Positions 1 to 5,086 of a stretch of DNA of 5,086 nucleotides are shown one piece after another. Where the stretch lies: NCBI GenBank assembly GCA_027056525.1, contig JALUKO010000071.1, positions 1-5,086 of the forward strand, read 5' to 3'. Made by a program: the position numbers and the translations under genes. The notes under the pieces were generated by a model. That model was not told the origin of the DNA. It did not search any database and saw only the letters and a program-made list of their open reading frames with translations. Source of the DNA: Helicobacteraceae bacterium (GTDB taxonomy: Bacteria > Campylobacterota > Campylobacteria > Campylobacterales > Sulfurimonadaceae). The number at the start of each line of letters is the position of its first letter. Position 1 is the first letter of the stretch.

Positions 1-322
1 GAACAAAATACTTTCCATCAAAAAGAGCATTTTCTTCCAAAAGAAGTATATCTTTTGCATTTTCCAAAATACACAGCTGCTCAGAGTTACGACTCTCATC
101 AGAACATATAAAACAGAGTTCATCTTCACTCATACCTCCACATACCCTGCATTTTTTCAAACTTCCAAGGGCATCTTCTATGGCATGAGATATTTTCATC
201 CCCACAAAACTCTCTTGCATCACCATATGATACGCGATCCTTGTTGCCGATTTTTTTCCAATGCTTGGCAACTCCTGCAGTGCATCTACAAGGCGGTTGA
301 ACTTCTCTAAAGAATGTTTCAT
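1..322 (-). CDS. recR: Recombination mediator protein RecR, N-terminal part (gene runs off the left edge)
   Basis: RecR works in the cytoplasm with RecO (and RecF where present) to load RecA onto single-stranded DNA at gaps and breaks. The 107 complete residues seen here cover just over half of a protein that is usually about 190-200 residues. A helix-hairpin-helix DNA-binding segment lies near residues 10-30 (LPSIGKKSATRIA), as expected for RecR. A four-cysteine zinc finger follows, with C58, C61, C70 and C73. The start of the Toprim domain is seen from about residue 82 (LCILENAKDILLLE) and is cut by the window edge. The ATG at 322-320 overlaps the mltA TGA at 321-319 in an ATGA junction, so recR is probably the second gene of an mltA-recR operon and translationally coupled to it. 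A weak purine-rich Shine-Dalgarno (AGAGAG) lies just upstream, inside the mltA end. I am confident of the family from the finger and hairpin order. Confidence 0.95.
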   Translation of the reverse strand, partial: MKHSLEKFNRLVDALQELPSIGKKSATRIAYHMVMQESFVGMKISHAIEDALGSLKKCRVCGGMSEDELCFICSDESRNSEQLCILENAKDILLLEENALFDGKYFV

Positions 323-1497
323 GAACTCTCTTTGTTATGTTTTTGTTTTGGAAGGAGTATCCAAAGTTTCAAAGGAGCTTTTAGCTCACCGGCGATTTTC
401 ATAGCATCTTTGCCATAACCTAAAAAAAGGTCTGCACGAACAGCACCCTTGATAGCCCCACCCGTATCTTGAGCCAGCACCAAAGAGCAAAACCGTTTCT
501 CTTTCATATCTGCATCAATATAGAGCATACTTCCAAGAGGAATGTAGTGTCTATCAACGGCAACAGATCTTTTTGGAGTCAGCACCACGCCTAAAGAACC
601 GGTAGCAGGTTGTTGTTTCTCTTTAAAAAATACGAGTGATTTGTTATAGTTTAAAACCTCATCCACTCTTTTTGGATTTTCACTTAACCATCTTCTTATG
701 CTTTGTAAAGAGACCTCTTCTAGCTTTAGTGCTCCTATGGAGACAAGGTATCTTCCTATCGCTCTGTACCTGTGTCCATTTTGATTGTCATAGCCTAAAT
801 AAATAGTTTTTCCGTCTCGAAGCGTTACTCTTCCCGATCCTTGAATCTCTAAAAAGAAACGATCTATCTTAGAATCTACATAGCACAGTACCTGAGCTCT
901 AAGGTGCTCAGACTTGCTCTGCTTCCTTGTGTAGTAAGGTACAAGTTTATTCCCCTCTAAACGTCCACGAAGTCTATAGTTTTTCAGATTCGGATAGATC
1001 TCACTCAAATCAACCACAATAAGATCAAGCGGTGTTTTGTAAATCGGATATTTATATCTTGAAGTTCTTACTAAAGAACCATGAAGATGGGGCTCATAGT
1101 ACCCGGTAAGCAGCCCTTTGTCATCTCCTTCATCGGTGTTGATGGCATAGGGAGAAAACTCCGTTTCCAAAAACTTTTTTGGATCCTTGATATGCTTTGC
1201 TTTTGCGCACAACTCTTTATACATCGCTTGGGTTCTTGGAGTACGGCAACTCTCCACAAAAGAGCTTAGTGCTGATTCATAGTTTTCTGCATTCCAGTTT
1301 GGAAGTTTTGAGAAGTCACTCTCTAGCAGATGGGTCTTTGGGAGCGACTCAAACAAGATTTTTGCTTCTATCTCAGGTTTTGTCTCACACACTGTTTTGT
1401 TGAGCTCCTGGAAGGGCTTTACTTGAGGGGTGTCGCACTTCTGAGAACAGGCACTTAGAAGTATTATAATTGTTAAAAAATAGATAAATGATTTCAT
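319..1497 (-). CDS. mltA: Membrane-bound lytic murein transglycosylase A (MltA), lipoprotein
   Basis: MltA cleaves the MurNAc-GlcNAc bond of peptidoglycan, leaving a 1,6-anhydro end, and takes part in wall turnover and growth. The 392-residue protein begins with a short signal peptide whose lipobox LLSAC ends at C17, so it should be lipidated and, lacking an Asp at +2, sorted to the outer membrane, facing the periplasm. The MltA domain includes LTGYYEP (130-136) and FFLEIQGSGRV (214-224). The C-terminal 3D domain has its three aspartates at D315 (AVDRHYIPLG), D344 (AQDTGGAIKG) and D356 (VRADLFLGYG). By my alignment from memory, D356 matches the catalytic Asp308 of the E. coli enzyme. The start is fixed by the signal peptide: no ATG, GTG or TTG is seen in frame just upstream. 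No Shine-Dalgarno precedes it, and a TATAAT box sits only seven bases before the ATG, suggesting a leaderless message. The gene is followed by recR with a four-base overlap. Confidence 0.95.
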   Translation of the reverse strand: MKSFIYFLTIIILLSACSQKCDTPQVKPFQELNKTVCETKPEIEAKILFESLPKTHLLESDFSKLPNWNAENYESALSSFVESCRTPRTQAMYKELCAKAKHIKDPKKFLETEFSPYAINTDEGDDKGLLTGYYEPHLHGSLVRTSRYKYPIYKTPLDLIVVDLSEIYPNLKNYRLRGRLEGNKLVPYYTRKQSKSEHLRAQVLCYVDSKIDRFFLEIQGSGRVTLRDGKTIYLGYDNQNGHRYRAIGRYLVSIGALKLEEVSLQSIRRWLSENPKRVDEVLNYNKSLVFFKEKQQPATGSLGVVLTPKRSVAVDRHYIPLGSMLYIDADMKEKRFCSLVLAQDTGGAIKGAVRADLFLGYGKDAMKIAGELKAPLKLWILLPKQKHNKESS

Positions 1498-1504
1498 AAA
1501 AGCT

Positions 1505-1531
1505 ATTATACTTAAAATTAAACTACAAAAA
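1505..1531 (-). promoter_or_regulatory. Predicted sigma-70 promoter for mltA-recR
   Basis: On the minus strand a perfect TATAAT occupies 1510-1505, preceded by a T-rich stretch beginning TTTTTG at 1531-1526. This is the pattern of Campylobacterota housekeeping promoters, which often lack a clear -35 box. Transcription would start about seven bases downstream, at or next to the A of the mltA ATG (1497). The placement is inferred from sequence only. Confidence 0.6.
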
Positions 1532-1540
1532 CGGTATAAT
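1512..1540 (+). promoter_or_regulatory. Predicted sigma-70 promoter for dnaJ
   Basis: A perfect TATAAT at 1535-1540 lies 17 bases after TTAAAA (1512-1517), a four-of-six match to TTGACA. The expected start near 1547 gives a leader of about 24 bases before dnaJ. A second TATAAT at 1554-1559 would start transcription around 1566, inside the ribosome binding site, so it is less likely to be the working box. No CIRCE inverted repeat (HrcA operator) is visible, so nothing in the sequence shows heat-shock control. Confidence 0.6.
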
Positions 1541-1561
1541 TGCGAAAAAATTTTATAATGT

Positions 1562-1565
1562 AGGA
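1562..1565 (+). promoter_or_regulatory. Ribosome binding site of dnaJ
   Basis: AGGA is spaced five bases from the ATG at 1571. It supports that start, from which the J domain begins at once, as is normal for DnaJ. Confidence 0.7.
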
Positions 1566-1570
1566 CAATA

Positions 1571-2695
1571 ATGGAAGATTTAAGCTATTATGAAATTCTA
1601 GAGATCTCAAGAGATGCGGATAAAACAACCATAAAAAAAGCATATAGAAAAATGGCTAAACAGTATCATCCAGATAAAAATCCTGGAGACAAAGAGGCAG
1701 AACACAAGTTCAAACTTTGTAATGAAGCATATCAATGCTTGAGTGATGATCAACAAAGAAGTATTTATGATCGTTACGGTAAAGAGGGTCTGCAAGGCAT
1801 GGGTGGAGGGTCACGCCGTTCATCTGCAGGTTTTGATGACCTTAGTTCAATGTTTGAAGAGATGTTCAATGGATTTGGAGGCTCAACAAGACGTCGTCAA
1901 AACCCGGCAGATATGGAAAAGTACCCACTTGACCTCAATGTTGAGATGTATATCAGCTTCCATGAAGCGGTCTTTGGATGTGAAAAAGATATAGAGTTCA
2001 CATACAAGAAGTCTTGTGAAAAATGTAAAGGTACCGGAGCAAAAAACGGCAAACTTTCAACATGTAAACAGTGTGGCGGACAAGGTCAAGTCTATATGAA
2101 ACAGGGCTTCATGACATTTTCTCAAACATGCCCGGCTTGTCATGGAACAGGGAGTGCAGCTACAGAGAAATGCTCCAGCTGTCACGGACAGGGATATGAA
2201 GAGGAAACCGAAACTGTTTCTATAAAAGTTCCAAAGGGGATCGATACAGACAACCGCTTAAGAATTTCTGGTAAAGGGAACATTGGTAAACGTGGAACAC
2301 GAGGTGATCTCTATGTTACTTTTACAGTACAAGCCGACAAACATTTTATAAGAAACGGCAACGATGTCTATATTGAAATTCCCGTCTTTTTTACACAGGC
2401 AGTTGCGGGTGAGACGTTAAGTATTCCATCACTTACGGGTGAACTTGAACTTAAACTTGATGTTGGAACAAAAGACAAACAACATTTTACATTTAGAGGT
2501 GAGGGGATCGATGATGTTCACGGACACTCCAAGGGTGATCTCATAGCACAGGTAAATATCACCTATCCGAAAAAACTCAACGATGAACAACGTGAACTTC
2601 TAGTAAAACTTCAAGAAAGTTTTGGCATAGAATCCAAGCCCCATGAAGGTGTCTTAGAGTCTGCTATAGAAAAAATGAAAAGCTGGTTCAAGTAG
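1571..2695 (+). CDS. dnaJ: Chaperone protein DnaJ (type I Hsp40)
   Basis: DnaJ is the cytoplasmic co-chaperone that delivers unfolded proteins to DnaK and stimulates its ATPase; GrpE then exchanges the nucleotide. The 374 residues match the usual family length (about 370-380). Domains in order are: the J domain (about 4-70) with the essential HPD at 33-35; a short Gly/Phe-rich linker (about 71-104) containing a DDLSSMFEEMF stretch like the regulatory DIF region; a zinc-binding domain with four CxxCxGxG-type repeats and all eight cysteines present (C149/C152, C165/C168, C187/C190, C201/C204); and the C-terminal substrate-binding and dimerisation region (about 213-374). All key residues are intact, so it should be functional. 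dnaK and grpE are not adjacent. The small membrane protein gene begins four bases after the stop, with no terminator between, so dnaJ probably heads an operon with the symporter genes. Confidence 0.97.
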   Translation: MEDLSYYEILEISRDADKTTIKKAYRKMAKQYHPDKNPGDKEAEHKFKLCNEAYQCLSDDQQRSIYDRYGKEGLQGMGGGSRRSSAGFDDLSSMFEEMFNGFGGSTRRRQNPADMEKYPLDLNVEMYISFHEAVFGCEKDIEFTYKKSCEKCKGTGAKNGKLSTCKQCGGQGQVYMKQGFMTFSQTCPACHGTGSAATEKCSSCHGQGYEEETETVSIKVPKGIDTDNRLRISGKGNIGKRGTRGDLYVTFTVQADKHFIRNGNDVYIEIPVFFTQAVAGETLSIPSLTGELELKLDVGTKDKQHFTFRGEGIDDVHGHSKGDLIAQVNITYPKKLNDEQRELLVKLQESFGIESKPHEGVLESAIEKMKSWFK

Positions 2696-2699
2696 AGTT

Positions 2700-2876
2700 A
2701 TGCTGAAGTTCTCTTTTGTTTTACTCTTTTTGAGCATGCCCTTTCTAAGCTCTGACGTTTATTACGGTGTACCCCTATGGGCATATGCTTCCATCGGTTT
2801 TACAGTACTGTATGCCTTGGCTCTTGTATATCTTATAGAAAAAAAGTGGAATACTCTCAAAGGTGAACATGAATAA
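2700..2876 (+). CDS. Small membrane protein (58 aa), putative accessory partner of the downstream symporter
   Basis: I do not recognise a named family with certainty. Residues 1-18 (MLKFSFVLLFLSMPFLSS) look like a signal peptide or first membrane helix. A second hydrophobic segment spans about 27-46 (from WAYASIGF to VYLI), followed by a charged tail (EKKWNTLKGEHE) that should be cytoplasmic. The ATG lies four bases after the dnaJ stop with only a poorly spaced purine run (AGAG), which suggests reinitiation by ribosomes finishing dnaJ. Its last eight bases overlap the start of the symporter gene in another frame, so the two are probably translationally coupled. Several solute:sodium symporters have a small membrane protein encoded just upstream (YhdT before PanF, DUF4212 or DUF485 proteins before others), and this layout fits that theme. 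A later start at M13 (2736) would remove the signal-like part. That the ORF is a gene is likely from its packing; the role is inference. Confidence 0.75.
   Translation: MLKFSFVLLFLSMPFLSSDVYYGVPLWAYASIGFTVLYALALVYLIEKKWNTLKGEHE
2859..2863 (+). promoter_or_regulatory. Ribosome binding site that decides the symporter start
   Basis: AAAGG lies five bases before the ATG at 2869. The in-frame GTG at 2863 would overlap this site and has no good site of its own, so the ATG is preferred. The site lies inside the end of the small membrane protein gene. Confidence 0.65.
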
Positions 2877-4311
2877 TTCTGCCCTCTTAAGTGAAGGGGG
2901 AACATGGTTTTTAGTTCTCTATCTAGCCTCACTTATACTTATCGGTTTTGCAGGGAAATTTGCTTCCAAAGAGGAATCTATGAAGGATTTCTATCTTGGA
3001 GGGAGCAGCTTTGGTGTCGGCATACTGTTTTTAACAATGTATGCAACACAATACAGCGGAAACTCCCTCATCGGTTTTGCCGGTAGCGCTTATAGAAACG
3101 GTTGGTTCTTTCTCGTAGGCGTTACCTTTATGATAGCCGTCGTTGGAGGGTACCTCTTATATGCCCCAAAACTCTATGCTCTGAGTAAAAAACACAACTT
3201 CATTACTATTGGTGACTATATCAACCTTAGATACACGCATCAACTTCTTACCTATCTTATAGTTGCAATCGCCATATTGGCACTGAGTAACTATATGCTT
3301 ACAAACCTTAAGGCTATAGGTTATATTATGGAGTATGTCACCGGCGGAGGGATTGGTTTTACAGAAGGGATCATCTTTATGTCCCTTATCATGGTGATCT
3401 ATGAAACACTCGGCGGTATGCGATCTGTTGCATGGACCGATGCTATACAGGGTGTTTTACTTTTTATCGGTGTTATTATTATCTTTAGTGTTGTTATGAT
3501 CCATTATGGAACTTTAGATGAAAACACTGCTCTTTTTTTGCAAAACAGACCTCAACTATTTGCAGATATCACGCTTGCCAACCAGATCACCTGGCTGAGC
3601 GTGGTGATCTTGATCTTTTTTGGTATCTCTGTCTATCCACAGGCTATACAAAGAATATACTCTGCTAAAAATGAGCATACGCTACGTCGATCTTTGAGTC
3701 TTATGGTTGTTATGCCGCTACTGACAACACTGCCGCTTATTATCATAGCTATTATCGGTTCAGCTCATTTTCCGGACCTTGACAAAACCTCAAGTGAACA
3801 AATCATTTTACTTATGCTCTCCAAACTCACTGCCATTGAGGGTATGAGTATCGTCATCACCATTTTTGTGGCAGCTGCCATCGCTGCAATTATGTCAACG
3901 GTAGACTCGGCAATGCTTGCTATTGCTTCACTTTTCACCCAAGATATCTACCACAAAAAAAATCCTAACGCTTCTCAAAAAAAACTTACCTATGTAGGAA
4001 AAGTTTTCTCATGGGCTATCATGGCGTTTATGGTTGTCCTTGCCATTAATCTGCCATCAACCATTTGGTGGTTGATCCAAATCAAACTGGAGATACTCGT
4101 ACAAATCGCTCCGGCGATCATGCTTGGTGTTCATTTTAAGCACATTGATGCTAAAAGTATCCTCTATGGCTTACTTATCGGTATCTTTATAACACTTCTG
4201 TTTTTGCTCTCCCCTGCTCTTCCATCAAAGCCATTTGGTTTTCATGCCGGTGTTTTAGGACTGCTTTGTAACTTCGCTACCGTATATATACATCATAAAT
4301 TCAAAAGATAA
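2869..4311 (+). CDS. Sodium:solute symporter family (SSS) transporter, PanF-like
   Basis: This is an inner-membrane secondary transporter expected to use the sodium gradient to import a solute. The 480 residues hold about 13 hydrophobic segments, the usual SSS (LeuT-fold) number. Seen motifs (numbered from the ATG at 2869) are: DFYLGGSSFG near 40-49 ahead of the helix with YATQYSGNSLIGFAG (58-72); the SSS signature ending GGMRS (182-186), followed by WTDAIQG (189-195); YPQAIQR (256-262); and AAIMSTVDSAM (339-349). In the last, A340, S343 and T344 match the sodium-site residues A337, S340 and T341 of E. coli PutP. PutP Asp55 is replaced by Gln (Q61), which is not unusual outside the proline branch. 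Overall style, including the early FYLG and SxxxIG motifs, resembles PanF (pantothenate), but the substrate cannot be read from sequence. An alternative start is GTG at 2863 (two residues longer). It overlaps the preceding small membrane protein gene by eight bases, and no terminator is seen after it. Confidence 0.92.
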   Translation: MNNSALLSEGGTWFLVLYLASLILIGFAGKFASKEESMKDFYLGGSSFGVGILFLTMYATQYSGNSLIGFAGSAYRNGWFFLVGVTFMIAVVGGYLLYAPKLYALSKKHNFITIGDYINLRYTHQLLTYLIVAIAILALSNYMLTNLKAIGYIMEYVTGGGIGFTEGIIFMSLIMVIYETLGGMRSVAWTDAIQGVLLFIGVIIIFSVVMIHYGTLDENTALFLQNRPQLFADITLANQITWLSVVILIFFGISVYPQAIQRIYSAKNEHTLRRSLSLMVVMPLLTTLPLIIIAIIGSAHFPDLDKTSSEQIILLMLSKLTAIEGMSIVITIFVAAAIAAIMSTVDSAMLAIASLFTQDIYHKKNPNASQKKLTYVGKVFSWAIMAFMVVLAINLPSTIWWLIQIKLEILVQIAPAIMLGVHFKHIDAKSILYGLLIGIFITLLFLLSPALPSKPFGFHAGVLGLLCNFATVYIHHKFKR

Positions 4312-4360
4312 GTTATGTTACACTAGTGCTAATTTATTTTACTGTATTTGAGATTTTCTA
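4312..4360. other. Short intergenic gap between the symporter and the aldolase-like gene
   Basis: These 49 AT-rich bases show no hairpin followed by a T-run, so no intrinsic terminator is visible. An extended -10-like TGCTAATTT at 4327-4335 could be a weak promoter for the next gene but has no convincing -35. The only ribosome-binding candidate is GAGA at 4350-4353, seven bases before the ATG. Readthrough from the symporter operon is plausible. Confidence 0.4.
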
Positions 4361-5086
4361 ATGAACAAACAAAGACTTAAAACACAACTCTCCACCTTGG
4401 CATTATCTATGTTCCGAAAAGATTTTTTTGGAATTTTTCATGGTTCTTTATCTGCAAAAACAGAGTCTAATAGGTTCATCATCAACACAAAAGAAGCTGT
4501 CTTTGATGCACTGGGAGAGGACTCTCTCATAGAACTTTATTTTAAAAAAGATTATCGCTGGAACCAGGCAAGTATAGATGCAAAAATTCATTTTAGCATC
4601 TACTCACAAATCTCTGATGCCAAATATATCTCTTTTTCTATGCCCCCTTTCACCACAGCTTATTCACTTGAACATAACCTCATATGTCCAAAGGATTATT
4701 TTGGTTATAAAGAGATCGGTTCTATTGAGATCATAGATCCCAAACAGTTTGATGATTGGTATGACAGAGCGCAAAGTGAAATAACACTCTATTTTCAAAC
4801 AAAAAAAACCAATATTATGGTAATTCGAGGCTATGGAGTATATGCATTTAACAGAGATCTTCATGAAATGGCCAAACAACTTGCCATACTTGAGAAAAGC
4901 TGCCGACTCCTTATGCTAGATAGTGGGAAAAATGATTTTAATTTTGACGGGGTTGATGAAATTAAGATTGTGAAAAAAGATTTTGTCTATATTTTTTCTC
5001 TTCTTGGTGGAAGGCTGATTGAATTTAGCGATAAACAAAAGGCTTTTAATTTTCAAAACACTCTAACCAGAAGGTTTGAAGAGTAT
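4361..5086 (+). CDS. Class II aldolase/adducin-fold protein lacking the metal ligands (gene runs off the right edge)
   Basis: The reading frame is open for 242 residues to the window end with no stop. It follows the class II aldolase/adducin pattern as known from E. coli FucA, with nearly equal spacing: GSLS at 28-31 (FucA GNVS), INTKEAVFDAL at 41-51 (FucA ITPTGIPYEKL), SIDAKIHFSIY at 71-81 (FucA SSEWRFHMAAY), and GYGVYAFNRDLHEMAKQLAILE at 157-178 (FucA HHG region and following helix). The fold call is therefore fairly secure. The active site is not conserved: FucA Glu73 is Asp73 here, the zinc ligands His92, His94 and His155 align with Phe92, Met94 and Tyr158, and Asn29 of the phosphate site is Ser29. 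It is thus unlikely to be a zinc-dependent aldolase or epimerase; a binding or structural role is possible. The sequence extends beyond the end of a FucA-sized domain (about 215 residues). It is cytoplasmic, with no signal peptide. The substrate and pathway are unknown. Confidence 0.75.
   Translation, partial: MNKQRLKTQLSTLALSMFRKDFFGIFHGSLSAKTESNRFIINTKEAVFDALGEDSLIELYFKKDYRWNQASIDAKIHFSIYSQISDAKYISFSMPPFTTAYSLEHNLICPKDYFGYKEIGSIEIIDPKQFDDWYDRAQSEITLYFQTKKTNIMVIRGYGVYAFNRDLHEMAKQLAILEKSCRLLMLDSGKNDFNFDGVDEIKIVKKDFVYIFSLLGGRLIEFSDKQKAFNFQNTLTRRFEEY

Noticed and set aside
1071..1403. Open frames on the plus strand opposite mltA (1081-1269 and 1197-1403).
   Set aside because: They lie antisense within a well-supported mltA and show no family motif or sensible start context; they are shadows.
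1498..1570. Possible CIRCE or HspR operator before dnaJ.
   Set aside because: No TTAGCACTC/GAGTGCTAA inverted repeat or similar long palindrome is present in the gap.
1607..1994. Open frames in other frames within dnaJ (1607-1795 minus, 1743-1994 plus).
   Set aside because: They overlap the conserved J and zinc domains of dnaJ and have no independent support.
2696..2699. Possible terminator after dnaJ.
   Set aside because: The gap is only four bases and no stem followed by a T-run is visible around it.
2904..3086. Open frame of 60 codons on the plus strand inside the symporter gene.
   Set aside because: It is an out-of-frame shadow within the conserved N-terminal part of the symporter.
4056..4076. 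Perfect inverted repeat ATCAACCA / TGGTTGAT with a five-base loop inside the symporter gene.
   Set aside because: It lies deep in coding sequence, largely explained by the codons of a Trp-Trp stretch, has no T-run after it, and an eight-base stem is expected now and then by chance.
4664..4879. Minus-strand open frame of 71 codons at the right end.
   Set aside because: It is antisense to the aldolase-fold gene, whose frame is open for 242 codons and matches a known fold; the minus-strand protein shows nothing recognisable.
1..5086. Mobile element, CRISPR array, tRNA, defence or toxin-antitoxin module.
   Set aside because: No direct repeat arrays, terminal inverted repeats, transposase motifs or RNA gene signatures were seen, and nearly all bases are accounted for by housekeeping-type genes.

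Overview
The window looks like ordinary chromosomal DNA from a low-GC member of the Campylobacterota, probably a free-living sulfur- or hydrogen-oxidising type such as Sulfurimonas or a relative. This rests on AT-rich coding, T-rich promoters with strong TATAAT boxes, and the style of the proteins. It is an inference; no rRNA or other marker gene is present to fix the taxon.

The layout is two divergent transcription units around a 73-base promoter region (1498-1570). Leftward runs mltA (membrane-bound lytic transglycosylase A, a lipoprotein), then recR (recombination mediator), whose start overlaps the mltA stop by four bases and which leaves the window at base 1. Rightward runs dnaJ (full-length type I Hsp40 co-chaperone), then four bases later a 58-residue membrane protein, whose end overlaps the start of a 480-residue sodium:solute symporter by eight bases. 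After a 49-base gap comes a further rightward gene, open to the right edge, encoding a class II aldolase/adducin-fold protein.

The genes do not form one pathway: murein turnover, DNA repair, protein folding and solute uptake are neighbours by operon packing. The one clear functional pair is the small membrane protein with the symporter, which are likely co-translated.

No mobile element, CRISPR array, tRNA, rRNA or defence system is visible, and I see no convincing undescribed system. The points most worth a second look are the aldolase-like protein, which has lost all three zinc-binding histidines of its family; the predicted leaderless mRNA of mltA; the closely overlapping divergent promoters; and the small symporter-linked membrane protein.
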